From the NCBI GenBank assembly GCA_024760905.1, contig CM045731.1, positions 15,253,501-15,317,500 of the forward strand: a stretch of 64,000 nt of DNA, given 5' to 3'. The notes under the pieces were generated by a model that did no database searches, had not been told where the DNA came from, and saw only the letters and a program-made list of their open reading frames with translations. This stretch comes from Plotosus lineatus. Its lineage: Eukaryota; Chordata; Actinopteri; Siluriformes; Plotosidae. Below are positions 10,922 through 21,628 of the stretch, piece by piece; position 1 is the first letter of the stretch; each line of letters starts with the position of its first letter. Both the position numbers and the translations under genes were made by a program.

Positions 10922-10950
<29 letters not shown>
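10919..10950. repeat. (CT)n microsatellite
   Basis: A pure CT run followed by an ACGCACGCACAC stretch. Copy B has only a short CTCTCTCTCC at the matching site. Confidence 0.85.
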
Positions 10951-10953
<3 letters not shown>

Positions 10954-11044
10954 ACACGCACGCACACAAAATCACAATCCTTAAGTAATTCTTATATAAT
11001 TAATCATTTTTTAATCAACTCTAAGGAGTTTTTAGAGACAATTA

Positions 11045-11401
11045 GTTCATTCAGTTCATTTTCTGTAACCGCTTCATCCTAATTAGGGTCGCAGGGAGGC
11101 TGGTGCCCATCCCAGCCAACTCAGGGCGAGGGCAGAGTACACCCTGGACAGCTCGCCAGGCCATCGCAGGGCAGAAACATGCTGACGGCTTTGCAGCTAC
11201 TCTTGATGAAAGTCAGCAATGGTTCTTTTACATGCCTCACACCATAGACAGTGAGAGATATGGCCAGCCTTTGATAACCCAGTTAGCTGCACTGGGGGGG
11301 GGGGGGGGGGGACAGTGACAACCTTGTGGAGAGTGGGACTCGAACCCCCAACCTTTGGATCAGCGATCCGGCGCCTTATACCACTAGACCACCACTGCCC
11401 A
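11045..11401 (-). repeat. tRNA-headed SINE, A-only, with G-run
   Basis: Full-length minus-strand SINE with B-box, body and CCTAATTAGGATGAAGCGG tail, and an 18-base G homopolymer in its spacer (11293-11310). A 14-base duplication with one mismatch flanks it (TTTAGAGACAATTA 11031-11044; TTTAGAGAGAATTA 11402-11415). Copy B has an RTE insertion within about 4 bases of the same place instead. Confidence 0.88.
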
Positions 11402-11514
11402 TTTAGAGAGAATTAAGTAAATATAAATTATTAGTGAATTTACTGTGAAATTCTCTTTTGCAGCTCCTGCCGTCTAGTAGAACACAGCCATGATGATACT
11501 GGTAGGGATAAGCG

Positions 11515-11515
<1 letters not shown>

Positions 11516-11557
<42 letters not shown>
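11516..11557. repeat. (CA)n microsatellite
   Basis: CA dinucleotide run. The orthologous run in copy B (44,968-45,026) is longer. Confidence 0.9.
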
Positions 11558-11558
<1 letters not shown>

Positions 11559-11789
11559 GCTTATTCAGTGATAAGTCTGAAAATATTACAGTGTTGGTAA
11601 AAAGTGATGCAGAGTGATTTTGCTCTCACTGAGAGAAACTCCTGTCACACTCTGCACTGCTCACAGTGATGGGTTCTACTTCACATGGATACACTGGGAT
11701 TGGCTGAAACTGCCTGTGTAAAGTGTGTGTGAGAAGAGAGGGGCTTCACTACAGGAGACAGATGCTGCAGATTACTTTGAATTATTCAC

Positions 11790-11950
11790 ATTCCGAGCTG
11801 CTTTGTCCTTTTATGATGGTTGCAAGGCGGCTGAAGCCTATCTTAGCCGACTCTGACCGAATGTACGGTACAGTCTAAAGTGCTCGACAGACCAGTGCAG
11901 GACTCACACTTATTTTGGGACACTCAGTTATCCGAAAGTGTTTTTTTTGG
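11790..11950 (-). repeat. worn SINE fragment, shared
   Basis: AAGGCGGCTGAAGCCTATCT and CTCGACAGACCAGTGCAGG are decayed SINE body motifs in reverse orientation. The same fragment is at 45,262-45,420. Confidence 0.5.
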
Positions 11951-12379
11951 ATTGCTGGAGGAAGATTTTCCTAATGCAAAAAATTTCCTCATGCAAACCT
12001 GTCTGTCCCTTTTGTCCTACTTTGCATTAAATCTGTTGAAACCAAATCACAGTGACTGAGGTGAGTGAAAAGGTTTGTGCACCCTCAGAACACAACATTG
12101 TGTGTATATGTGGTGATCCAGCTATTCCATCACTACACTGAAATCTCTTTAACATTCAGGTGAAATATTAAAAACTGAACTTTATAACAGAGCCACGTTT
12201 TCCTTATTTCACACAGAGCACAGGGGGACACAGAGCACAGGTGACACAAAGAACATGGGGGCACAGAGCACAGGCGGGGACAGACCGATAGACAGACAGA
12301 CAGATGGATTTTGTGGATTGGATGTGGGGGTATTCTTACATCATCTGTGAACCTGAAATGCTTTATATAAATAAAGAAT

Positions 12380-12640
12380 AAATAAATAAAATCAGAGCAC
12401 ACTCACCGCAGCCATGAAGAGATGAGGAGTCTGTCTCCAGTTTTAGAGGACAGGTCACCTGCAGCTCTGATCACAGGCTCGAGATGCAAAACAGGACCAT
12501 GATGGTACACGGTGAGTCGTGTAAAAGGCGCAGAGAGACATGATGATGAGGTTTTTATAATAAATCCTGCATCTCGCTCACTGTGCAACTGTTGAAGGAC
12601 TTTGCATGGTGCATACACTTAAAGACACCCAGATGTTATA
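12380..12640 (-). promoter_or_regulatory. promoter / first-exon-like module, copy A unit 1
   Basis: Read on the minus strand: a GC-flanked CTTTTAAAGGGCGGAG block, then GATTTATTATAAAAACC (a strong TATA box), then a leader ending TCTCTTCATGGCTGCG|GTGAGTGT, i.e. a start codon followed at once by a good splice donor. The module occurs four times in the window (also 19,965-20,230; 46,010-46,275; 51,525-51,800) on the same strand. No coding exon belonging to it was recognised, so the gene is unknown. Confidence 0.5.
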
Positions 12641-13198
12641 CTCCGCCCTTTAAAAGGGGCGAAATAGAATAAAACTCAAACATTTCATCACTAAATGATT
12701 TATGAGAGTGGGCTGAAAAATTCATAGGTTGACTCAAAAGGACTAACGCCAGACCAATGACAATTGCGAGCTTCTATAACAGGGCGTCTGGCACTGAAAC
12801 ACCAAAGAAAGAAGTATGTAAGTGCAGGGGAGCCTGTGTGGACATCAAGATGGTTCATGGCCAGCCTGCAAACTTTTCATCCAATACTTGTAATTTCACA
12901 ACAGTAGGATTTAAATTTGTCGTATTTCACATCCTCTGTGTGTGAGACACAGCCATGAGGTTATAATTTCAACAGAAACAAGACAAAAGGTCTTTTTTTA
13001 AAGATAAATATAAAGAGATCGCTACTGCCAACTGTGACTTTAACAATGAAAATCAGTTGAGCATTAATTATAAAAAGACACCAAAGGATCTACACCAGGG
13101 GTCCACAGCCACCGGGCCCTGGACCGGTACCGGTCTGTGGATCATTTTGTACCGGGCCACAAAGTATGAATAATCATGATTAAAATAAACAGTGATCC

Positions 13199-13555
13199 AG
13201 GGGGCAGTGGTGGTCTCGTGGTATAGGGCGCTGGATCGCTGATCCAAAGGTTGGGGGTTCGAGTCCCACTCTCCACAAGGTTGTCACTGTCCCCCCCAGT
13301 GCAGCTAACTGGGTTATCAAAGGCGGGCCATGTCTGTCACTGTCTATGGTGAGAGGCATGTAAAAGAACCATTGCTGACTTTCGTAAAGAGTAGCTGCAA
13401 AGCCGTCAGCGTGTTTCTGTCCCTTGCGAAAAAGGGTTGTGACAGGAAGGGCATCCGACGTAAAAACCTCTGACAAATCAAAACGTGCGAATCAGATGAT
13501 TCGCTGTGGCGACTCCCGAGTAAAAGGGAAAAAGCTGAAAGGAAGATAGACAGAC
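13199..13555 (+). repeat. SINE with RTE-derived tail (type ii), A-only
   Basis: It has the same tRNA-Glu-like head and body as the other SINEs, but after GCGTGTTTCTGTCCC it switches to GGGTTGTGACAGGAAGGGCA (RTE 5' region) and then ATTCGCTGTGGCGACTCC...AAAGCTGAAAGGAAG (RTE 3' end). A perfect 17-base duplication (AAAATAAACAGTGATCC) flanks it at 13182-13198 and 13556-13572. Copy B is empty. Confidence 0.9.
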
Positions 13556-13826
13556 AAAATAAACAGTGATCCCTCACTACTTTGTGCTTCAGTTTCTGTG
13601 GCTTCAGTGCATCGTGGGTTTTTCAAAAATATTCATCGAAAAATTAAAAAAAATAAGGAAATTAAGGTAAAATAGGGGGAAATTTAAGGAAAATGCTGCA
13701 AAACAAGGCCAATTATGCAAAACTCCCCAAACAAACAAAAACAAAAAAAAACAACAACTCAAAACCACTCAACAAAACTAATTACATTTTAATGTGAGGT
13801 GCATATCTGAGTGTGAGCACGCATCT

Positions 13827-13878
<52 letters not shown>

Positions 13879-13981
13879 TTAGATTTTATTTACATCTTAT
13901 GCATTATTTTTGAATGTTTAATTGTTATTAGAAGCATTACTAGCATTAAATGTGTATTTAATGATATTACATACACATATA

Positions 13982-15485
13982 CAGGTCCGTCTCAAAAAAT
14001 TAGCATATTGTGTGTTCATTATTTTCTGTAATGTACTGATAAACATTACACTTTCATATATTTTAGATTCATTACACACAACTGAAGTACTTCAAGCCTT
14101 TTATTGTTTTAATATTGATAATTTTGGCAAAAAAGGAAAGAAAAACCAAAAATCCCTATCTCAAAAATTAGCATATTTCATCCGACCAATAAAAAAAGTG
14201 TTTTTAATACAAAAAAGTCAACCTTCAAATCATTATGTTCAGTTATGCACTCAATACTTGGTCGGGAATCCTTTTGCAGAAATGACTGCTTCAATGTGGC
14301 GGGCATGGAGACAATCAGCCTGTGGCACTGCTGAGGTGTTATGGAGGCCCAGGATGCTTCGATAGCGGCCTTAAGCTCATCCACAGTGTTGGGTCTGGTG
14401 TCTCTCAACTTTCTCTTCACAATATCCCACAGATTCTCTATGGGCTTCAGGTCAGGAGAGTTGGCAGGCCAATTGAGCCCAGTAATACCATGGTCAGTAA
14501 ACCATTTAGCAGTGGTTGTGCTGAAAAATGAAACCTTCATCTCCATAAAGCTTTTCAACAGATGGAAGCATGAAGTGCTCCAAAATCTCCTGATAGCTCG
14601 CTGCATTGACCCTGCCCTTGATAAAACACAGTGGACCAACACCAGCAGCTGACATGGCACCCCAGACCATCACTGACTGTGGGTACTTGACACTTGACTT
14701 CAAGCATTTTGGCATTTCCTTCTAACCAGTTTTCCTCCAGACTCTGGCACCTTGATTTCTGAATGACATGCAAAATTTGCTTTCATCCGAAAAAAGTACT
14801 TTGGACCACTGAGCAACAGTCCAGTGCTGCTTCTCTGTAGCCCAGGTCAGGAGCTTCTGCCTCTGTTTCTGGTTCAAAAGTGGCTTGACCTGGGGAATGT
14901 GGCACCTGTAGCCCATTTCCTGCACACGCCTGTACGCCACACTCAGTCCACATTCTTCCTCAGGGTCCGGTCACCTCTTCTGGTTGTGCAGCATTTTCTG
15001 CCACACTTTTTCCTTCCCACAGACGTCCCACTGAGGTGGCTTGATAGAGCACTCTGGGAACAGCCTATTCGCTCAGAGATTTCTTTTTGTGTCTTACTCT
15101 CTTGCTTGAGGGTGTCAATGATGGCCTTCTGGACAGCAGTCGGGTCGGCAGTCTTACCCATGATTGCGGGTTTGAGTAATGAACCAGGCTGGGAGTTTTT
15201 AAAAGCCTCAGGAATCTTTTGCAGGTGTTTAGAGTTAATTGGTTGATTCAGATGATTAGGTTAATAGCTCGTTAGACTACCTTTTCATGATATGCAAATT
15301 TTTTGAGATAGGAATTTTGGGTTTTCATGAGCTGTATGCCAAAATCATCAGTATTAAAACAATAAAAGACCTGAAATATTTCAGTTGGTGTGCAATGAAT
15401 CTAAAATATATGAAAGTTAAATTTTTATCAGTACATTACAGAAAATAATGAACTTTATCACAATATGATAAATTTTTGAGAAGTG
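13982..15485 (-). mobile_element. Tc1-like transposon, degenerate, A-only
   Basis: The ends are CAGGTCCGTCTCAAAAAATT and, at the right, AATTTTTGAGAAGTG, with TA on both sides (13980-13981, 15486-15487). The empty site CATATACGTCAG survives in the related element at 31,115-31,123, which proves the boundaries. Inner copies of the AAAAATTAGCATAT motif recur near 14,165 and 15,300. Confidence 0.93.
14250..15161 (-). pseudogene. Tc1 transposase, broken
   Basis: It starts MGKTADPTAVQKAIID with the paired-like DNA-binding region, then is split across at least three frames. A deletion follows GDRTLR and another removes the second catalytic aspartate region (FQHN joins directly to TTAKWFTDHG). The first aspartate (LFSDESKF) and the glutamate (KPIENLWDI) remain. 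It cannot encode an active enzyme. Confidence 0.9.
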
Positions 15486-15822
15486 TACGTCAGTCAGGGG
15501 AGTTGATCCAACTTTGCGGAAATCGGCCGTAGCGGGGGGGAGGGGCAGGGGGGTGTCTCGGTCCTCATTAACCATGAAAAGTGAAGGATCCCTGTATATA
15601 AAAATATGTTTTTGCTTCTGGGTGTCTTGTTTTGAAAGAGAACCACTTAAGCCCTTACCTAACTTCCGCGCTTGACTCTTTGGCACGTATTTATCCTGCA
15701 TCAGCAATGCAAGCTAGCCCTCGCAAAATGAGCCAGAAATTCACTGGAGAGGTTTTTTGGAAAGGGTAGACAATGAGACAGCAGAAGGGTCACAGACTGC
15801 CTGCAAAAAGAAAGATGCATTT

Positions 15823-15873
15823 AAAAGAAAATACCAAGATTTCTATCTGAGTTATGGGTTCATCGCAACAGGT
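15823..15873 (+). pseudogene. hAT transposase N-terminal remnant
   Basis: The 17 residues KRKYQDFYLSYGFIATG match the conserved stretch that precedes the core of ZBED-like hAT transposases. No longer frame surrounds it. It supports the hAT identity of the outer element. Confidence 0.6.
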
Positions 15874-15985
15874 GGTTGTTTATATTATAAACAACCCATG
15901 ACACGCACACACCCTGGTCTGTGGTAAAATTGTCAACCGTTGACCACTTCGTGGTTATACAGTAAAACGTTGGTGACCACTGCTA

Positions 15986-16114
15986 TAGAGCACCTTACAA
16001 ACAACTGCATTAATCTGAACAGAAATGTCACAAGAAAAAGAAAGATTAGAATAAAATACAATTGAATCAGTGTTTGCTGGTCCTGGCTAACAAGCTTGAG
16101 AAGCCACATTTAGG
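15986..16114. other. shared unassigned sequence
   Basis: Short conserved stretch also at 47,517-47,645, directly before the RTE insertion in copy A. Confidence 0.5.
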
Positions 16115-17727
16115 GTGACTTCTGAAAGTGGCAAGATGGAAAGAGTACTTTGAAGAGCTGATGAAGGAGGAAAATGAGAGGGGGGGAATAGAGTAGAAGG
16201 GGTGACTGTTGAGGACCAGGAAGTAGCAAGGATTAGTCAGGGAAAAGTGATGAGGGCATTGAAGAGGATGAAGAGTGGAAAGGCAGTTGGTATTGATGAC
16301 ATACTGGTGGAGGTATGGAAATGTCTAGGAAAGGTAGTAGTAGATTTTCTGAAAAGAACATTCAACAAGATCTTAGACAGTGAGCATATACCAGAGGACT
16401 GGAGGAGAAGTGTGCTTGTGCCCATTTTTAAGAACAAGGGAGATGTGCAGAGTTGTGGCAACTACAGAGGGATAAAGTTGATGAGCCATACGATGAAGTT
16501 ATGGGAAAGAATAGTGGAAGCTAGACTAAGGGCAGAGGTCAGCATTTGTGAACAACAGTTTGGTTTCATGCCAAGAAAGAGCACCACAGATGCAGTGTTT
16601 GCTTTGAGGATGTTAACAGAGAAGTATAGAGAAGGTCAGAAGGAGCTGCATTGTGCCTTTGTGGATCTGGAAAAAGCATATGACAGGGTGCCGAGAGAGG
16701 AACTGTGGTATTTGCATGAAGAAATCTGGAGTGGCAGAGAAGTATGTTAGAGTGGTGCAGGACATGTATGAGAGATGTAAGACAGTGGTGAGGTGTGCTG
16801 TCGGTGTGACAGAAGAGTCCAAGGTGGAGGTGGGACTGCATCAAGGGTCAGCTCTCAGCCCCTTCTTGTTTGCTATGGTGATGGACAGGCTGACAGAAGA
16901 GGTGAGACAAGAATCTCCATGGACTTTGATGTTAGCAGGTGACATTGTGATCTGTAGTGAGAGCACAGAAGAAGTGCAGGAAAATCTAGAGAGGTGGAGG
17001 TATGCCCTGGAATGGAGAGGAATGAAGGTTAGCCTCAGTAAGACAGAATACATGTGTGTGAACAACAAGGACCCAAGAGGAACGGTAAGGTTACAGAAAG
17101 CAGAGATAAAGAAGGTGGAGGATTTTAAGTACTTGGGCTCAACAATCCAGAGCAATGGAGAGTGTGGAAAAGAGGTGAAGAAGCGCGTGCAGGCAGGCTG
17201 GAATGGTTGGAGAAAAGTGTCCGGTGTGATGTGTGATAGGAGAGTATCGGCAAGAATGAAAGGAAAAGTGTACAAGACGGTGATGAGGCCAGCGATGTTG
17301 TATGGTTTAGAAACAGTGGCCCTGGGGAAAAGACAGGAGTCCGAGCTGGAGGTAGCAGAGATGAAAATGTTGAGGTTCTCTTTGGGAGTAACGAGGATGG
17401 ATAGGATCAGGAATGAGTACATCAGAGGGACAGCACATGTTAGAGGTTTTGGAGACAAAGTCAGAGAGGCTAGATTGAGATGGTTTGGACATGTACAGAG
17501 GAAGGATAGTGAGTATATTGGTAGTAGGATGCGGAGGTTGGAACTATCAGGCAGAAGGCCTAGAGGAAGACCAAAGAGAAGATTTATGGATGTGGTGAAG
17601 GAGGACATGAAGGCAGTTGGAGTAAGAGTAGAAGATACAGCGGATAGGGTGAGATGGAAGCAGATGGTTTGCTGTGGCGACCCCTGAAGGGAAAAGCCGA
17701 CAGGAAAAGAAGAAGAAGAAGAAGAAG
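16115..17727 (+). mobile_element. RTE (BovB-like) LINE, 5'-truncated, A-only
   Basis: It begins inside the region between endonuclease and reverse transcriptase and runs to the 3' end CTGTGGCGACCCCTGAAGGG with a GAAGAAGAAGAAG tail. Copy B is continuous across the site (47,645-47,660). No clean target-site duplication was found by eye. Confidence 0.9.
16202..17687 (+). pseudogene. RTE reverse transcriptase, frameshifted and catalytically dead
   Basis: Two overlapping frames: 16202-16750 (RALKRMKSGKAVGIDDI, LVPIFKNKGDVQSCGNYRGI, FVDLEKAYDRVPRE) and 16653-17687 (LHQGSALSPFLFAMVMDRL to the C-terminus). A frameshift falls near 16,720. The YADD-box reads LAGD, so the first catalytic aspartate of the pair is lost. 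The C-terminal part has GRRPRGRPKRRFMDVVKEDM. RTE proteins of this type are often mislabelled craniofacial development protein 2-like in fish gene sets. Confidence 0.88.
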
Positions 17728-17759
17728 AGAGATATGAATTAGCATAATATAGACGTCAA

Positions 17760-18890
17760 TGTAAACAGAAGTACACCACGGATACCAGACAAGCACATCT
17801 GTCACTTTCACACCTCGGGACAATCTAGAACAGACAGTTAGCCTACCATGCATGTTTTTGGACTGTGGGAGGAAACCGGGGTACCTGAAGAAAATGATTG
17901 AAAATCCCATGCACGCAAGGACATGCGAACCACTGTGCCATCGTGCCGTCTACAAGAAACATACAGATACAAAATCTTTTCTGATCAACTCTGCTGCTCA
18001 GAATTTTTCAGCAGTGTTGCTCACTGACGTGGACGTCATGCATCACGTTTTGGTTACAAGGATAAGAGGTGAGGGGGGAGTGAGGAAGAAAAAGGGAGAG
18101 GTTGAGAGCGGACAGGAGGGAATGAATCAGGCGAGTAGGACGGAATTACATTCAGCGATTCCTGCGGTCCAAGGTAAAAGACTGATGGCAGTGAGGAAGC
18201 CGATTGCTTAGGAAGAAGTGTTCATGAAGATGAGTGCAGAAGAGATAGATGATGACCAAAAAGTGTGAGTGGTGATGAAGAGCAGCGATGAAGTCGTTTT
18301 GAAAAGGAAGAGGAAGATGAGGACAATTTGGAACACCAAACTACCCTAATGTGCATGTCACTGGACTGTTGGAGGAAACCAGGGTGTCCTGAGGAAACCC
18401 ACACAACCACAGGGATTTCTTTCAGCTACTTATAAGATCTTTCAAAAATACTGTAGGATAAAATTATAGTCAGTAGAAGAGAATAAACATCTAACCTTAA
18501 TTATGTGGCTTAAATTGTGAAGTTCATTTGACATGGTTGGCTCCTGATAATGTAATGAATGGCGTGCCATGTTCTGGGTAAAGCTTTAAACCCGGGTCAC
18601 ATGCTTGTCCAGTAGTTACCACGTCGGCCTCACAGCAAGAACATTCTGGGTTTGGGTCCCTGACTTAGCAAGGATGCTTCTGTGGGTTTTTTTATGTGTT
18701 TCCTCAAGATGGTCCAGTTTCCTCCCAAAGTCCAAATATATGTATGCTAGGCTAATAAGAAAGCTCGGAAGGTTGTGCGTGGCCTTGCAATGGACAGGCA
18801 AGACATTCAGGGATTACCCCATCTTTGAACAGAGTTGTTGGCACCATGATCCTCATGACTCCTAATAGGATAAAGTAGTTTCTCAAGTGA
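17760..18890. repeat. three V-SINE-like fragments in mixed orientation, copy A
   Basis: Fragments at about 17,840-17,965 (minus; GACTGTGGGAGGAAACCGGGG), 18,335-18,415 (minus; GACTGTTGGAGGAAACCAGG) and 18,595-18,890 (plus; CCTCACAGCAAGAACATTCT, GTTTCCTCCCAAAGTCCAAA). They match copy B 47,750-47,940, 48,195-48,275 and 48,562-49,710. The sequence between them has no recognised gene. Confidence 0.65.
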
Positions 18891-19107
18891 GTGAGTGGCT
18901 CAGCTTTTAAACCGTATTCCTTTTAGGTCCATCTTCAAAGGCCACCACCCAGTTGAGGGCGGTCCAATATTGCAGGGTGGCGTTATTGGGGACTGGGATT
19001 TGCATTGTGCTACTGATTCAAAAATGAATAGACAACAACAAATTATCCGCAGATTTATTAACCAGGTAGATATTTTCTTCACACAATACCTTAAAGCTGA
19101 GTCAGGT

Positions 19108-19162
<55 letters not shown>

Positions 19163-19824
19163 ATGAACCATGTAAGAAAATAAAACCATAAACAGTGCAT
19201 GTACTGATATAATAAACACTGCACCACCTTAATTCTGTCTTTGACCCGAAACATTTCTCCTTATTAAGTGGTGATGGTTGGAGTGTCAAAGTCGTGTGTT
19301 TCCAGGAAGATGAATTTTGATTTAAATCATTGATGTTATGATTTTATTTTGTTTCTGTGCCTTTTCAAGGTTGTGTATCATTCTTCAGGCAAATTGCGTC
19401 ATATGCAAACTCTTCTGTCCCTTTTAACCTACTTTACATTAAATCTGTTGAAACCAAATCAGAGTGACTGAGGTGAGTGAAAAAGTTTGTGCACCCTCAG
19501 GAAGATGTGTGTGTATGTGGTGATCCAGGTATTCCGTCATTACCCTGAAATCTCTTTCAAATTCAGGTGAAATATTAAACACTAAACTTTATAACAGAGC
19601 CACGTTTTCCTTATTTCACTCAGAGCACAGGGAGACACAGACCACAGGGGGACACAGAGTACAGGGGGACACAGATCACAGGGGAAACAGGAAGACAGAT
19701 GGACTGTATGGATGGTGTATGTGGGTATTTCCATCACTTCATTTGTAAATATAAAAAGCTTCACATAAATAACGTAATTAATTAATTAAGTAATTAATGT
19801 TAGTATAAATGGTTGTGTGAATGT
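18891..19824. other. shared stretch with (CA)n at 19,111-19,160
   Basis: The 18,895-19,110 block is almost identical to 49,711-49,925. From 19,290 the sequence repeats the 11,960-12,380 block of the same unit, showing an internal duplication in each unit. No gene is recognised. Confidence 0.55.
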
Positions 19825-19950
19825 TGGCCCTGCAATGGTCTGACGGGCTGTCCAGATTGTAACCTACCCTCACCCAGATTGGGCTAGGATAGGTGCCAGC
19901 CTCCCCGTGACACAAATTCGGAGTAAGAAGTTCAGAAAATGAATGAATGA
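19825..19950 (+). repeat. SINE 3' half, shared
   Basis: GGCCCTGCAATGGTCTGACG, the CCAGCCTCCCCGTGAC motif and AATGAATGAATG tail. Counterpart at 51,390-51,515. Confidence 0.65.
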
Positions 19951-19964
19951 ATAAAATCAGGGCA

Positions 19965-20230
19965 CATTCACCGCAGCCATGAAGAAATGAGGGGAGTCTG
20001 TCTCCAGTTTCAGAGGACAAGTCACCTGCACCTCTGATCACAGGCCAGACAGATCCAAGATGCAAAGCAGGCCCAAGATGGTACACGGTGAGTCGTGTAA
20101 AAGGTGCAGGAGGCATAATGAGGAGGTTTTTATAATAAATCCTGCATCTCGCTCGCTGTGCGACTACTGAAGGACTTTGCATGGTGCTCAGACTTAAAGA
20201 TACCCGGGTGTTACCCTCCGCCCTTTAAAA
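19965..20230 (-). promoter_or_regulatory. promoter / first-exon-like module, copy A unit 2
   Basis: Same layout as 12,380-12,640: TTTATTATAAAAACC TATA box, leader, then TTTCTTCATGGCTGCG|GTGAATGT. Here the donor is GTGAAT, slightly weaker. This is the second of four copies. Confidence 0.45.
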
Positions 20231-20254
20231 CTCAAACGGTGCAGTGTACATTTA

Positions 20255-20575
20255 CTCACTCACTCAGACATCCGCTTAATCCTACTCGGGTATTGGGGGC
20301 TATAGCCTCTATCAGCCAACACTGGACAAAGGAAGGGTACATCCTGAACAGCTCACCAAGCCATTGCAGGGCCAGCACACACACAAACATTCACACTTAC
20401 TGTACACCTAAGGATAATTTGTAACAGCCAATTATCCCAACGTGGAAGGACTGTGGAAAAAAATGAAAATACCCTGAGGAAACCTACGCAAGCACAGGGA
20501 GACTATACAAATCACACATAGCACCACTTGAACCCAGGACCTTCTTGCTGTGAGGTAGACGTGTTAATATATCAG
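20255..20575 (-). repeat. V-SINE-like element, minus strand
   Basis: Tail at the left (CATCCGCTTAATCCTACTCG), conserved middle CACAAACATTCACACTTACT and a decayed tRNA-like head near 20,540-20,575. A shortened counterpart is at 51,840-52,060. Confidence 0.7.
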
Positions 20576-20626
20576 CTTTCATTAATGTTGCATAATTACT
20601 TGTATCTGTGAATTGTTGAGTTTTTG

Positions 20627-21616
20627 AGGTTCTCTTTGGGAGTAACGAGGATGGATAGGATTAGGAATGAGCACATCAGAGGGACAGCACATGTAAGACG
20701 TTTTGGAGACAAAGTCAGAGAGGCTAGATTGAGATGGTTTGGACATGTACAGAGGAGGGATAGTGAGTATATTGGTAGTAGGATGCTGAGGTTGGAACTA
20801 CCAGGCAGAAGGCCTAGAGCACGGGTCGGGAACCTTTTTGACGAAGAGAGCCAAAAAAAAGACATATTTTAAAATCTAATCCTCTGAGAACCGTATATTT
20901 TAATAGTGAATACAACTAAATTGAAAACGAGAAGTTATTTATTAATGCGACTTCCGGTGCTGCTTGGTTTCGCTGCAGGGTTTATGTGACTAGAAGTGCG
21001 TCCCAAGTTTTGGCAATTCGCTGGTCTGCGGGTTGAAGTTTTCCATGTCTGTCCATTTGTGTTTGTTTGCCAGCTGTGCTTGGCTTCATGGAAATGAGCC
21101 GATCAAAAACGAGGAAATTTACCTTTTTACTCAAAAACAACATGCGCAGTCCATGGCTATTGTTATAATCCAATAAAATTAGAGTTTCAAGGTATCAGAC
21201 CCGCCCACACACTGGCGTACAGAAAGGATTGGCTCTCCACTGCGTGCCACAGTGATGTGGCATTGAAAATAGATGTATAGATTTAAATGCGTGATATTTA
21301 TTCATCTGTTTTTGTTTTATTTGATATTTCTTATTTAAATGACAGTGAAATTGTGTATTCGTTATTTTGTTAAGAAAGGCCACCTGATTTATCTGAGAGC
21401 CAGATACAGTCATCAAAAGAGCCACATCTGGCTCGCGAGCCATAGGTTCCCGACCCCTGGCCTAGAGGAAGACCAAAGAGAAGATTCATGGATGTGGTGA
21501 AGGAGGACATGAAGGTCGTTGGTGTAAGAGAAGAAGATGCAAAGGATAGGGTGAGATGGAGGCAGATGATTCGCTGTGGCGACCCATGAAGGGAAAAGCC
21601 GAAAGGAAAAGAAGAA
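20627..21616 (+). mobile_element. RTE LINE 3' fragment, A-only, split by a hAT MITE
   Basis: Two halves (20,627-20,819 and 21,468-21,616) join into one RTE C-terminal piece ending GCGACCCATGAAGGG plus GAAGAAG. A perfect 12-base duplication (GTTGAGTTTTTG) lies at 20615-20626 and 21617-21628. Confidence 0.92.
20820..21459. mobile_element. non-autonomous hAT element nested in RTE
   Basis: 640 bases with terminal inverted repeat CA(C/G)GGGTCGGGAACCT and the inner GGCTCGCGAGCC motif at the right. A perfect 8-base duplication GCCTAGAG (20812-20819, 21460-21467), as expected for hAT, cuts into the RTE coding sequence. No transposase is inside. Confidence 0.93.
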
Positions 21617-21628
21617 GTTGAGTTTTTG

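Larger units (their letters stand above)
13564..15597. mobile_element. Tigger-like non-autonomous element interrupted by Tc1
   Basis: The left end is CAGTGATCCCTCACTAC. The right end read backwards is CAGGGATCCTTCACTTTTC. The closest relative in the window is the uninterrupted 261-base copy at 30,958-31,218. A (GT)n run lies at 13,830-13,878. No transposase belongs to it. Confidence 0.75.
13096..15985. mobile_element. hAT-type element holding a Tigger-like element, a SINE and a Tc1
   Basis: The left end reads CAGGGGTCCACAGCCACCGG with the palindromic GGACCGGTACCGGTC. The right end read backwards is CAGTGGTCACCAACGTTTTA, an imperfect terminal inverted repeat typical of hAT elements. A transposase remnant lies at 15,823-15,873. 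The copy B counterpart is 46,698-47,516, so the outer element is older than the duplication while the SINE and Tc1 inside are A-only. Confidence 0.7.
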
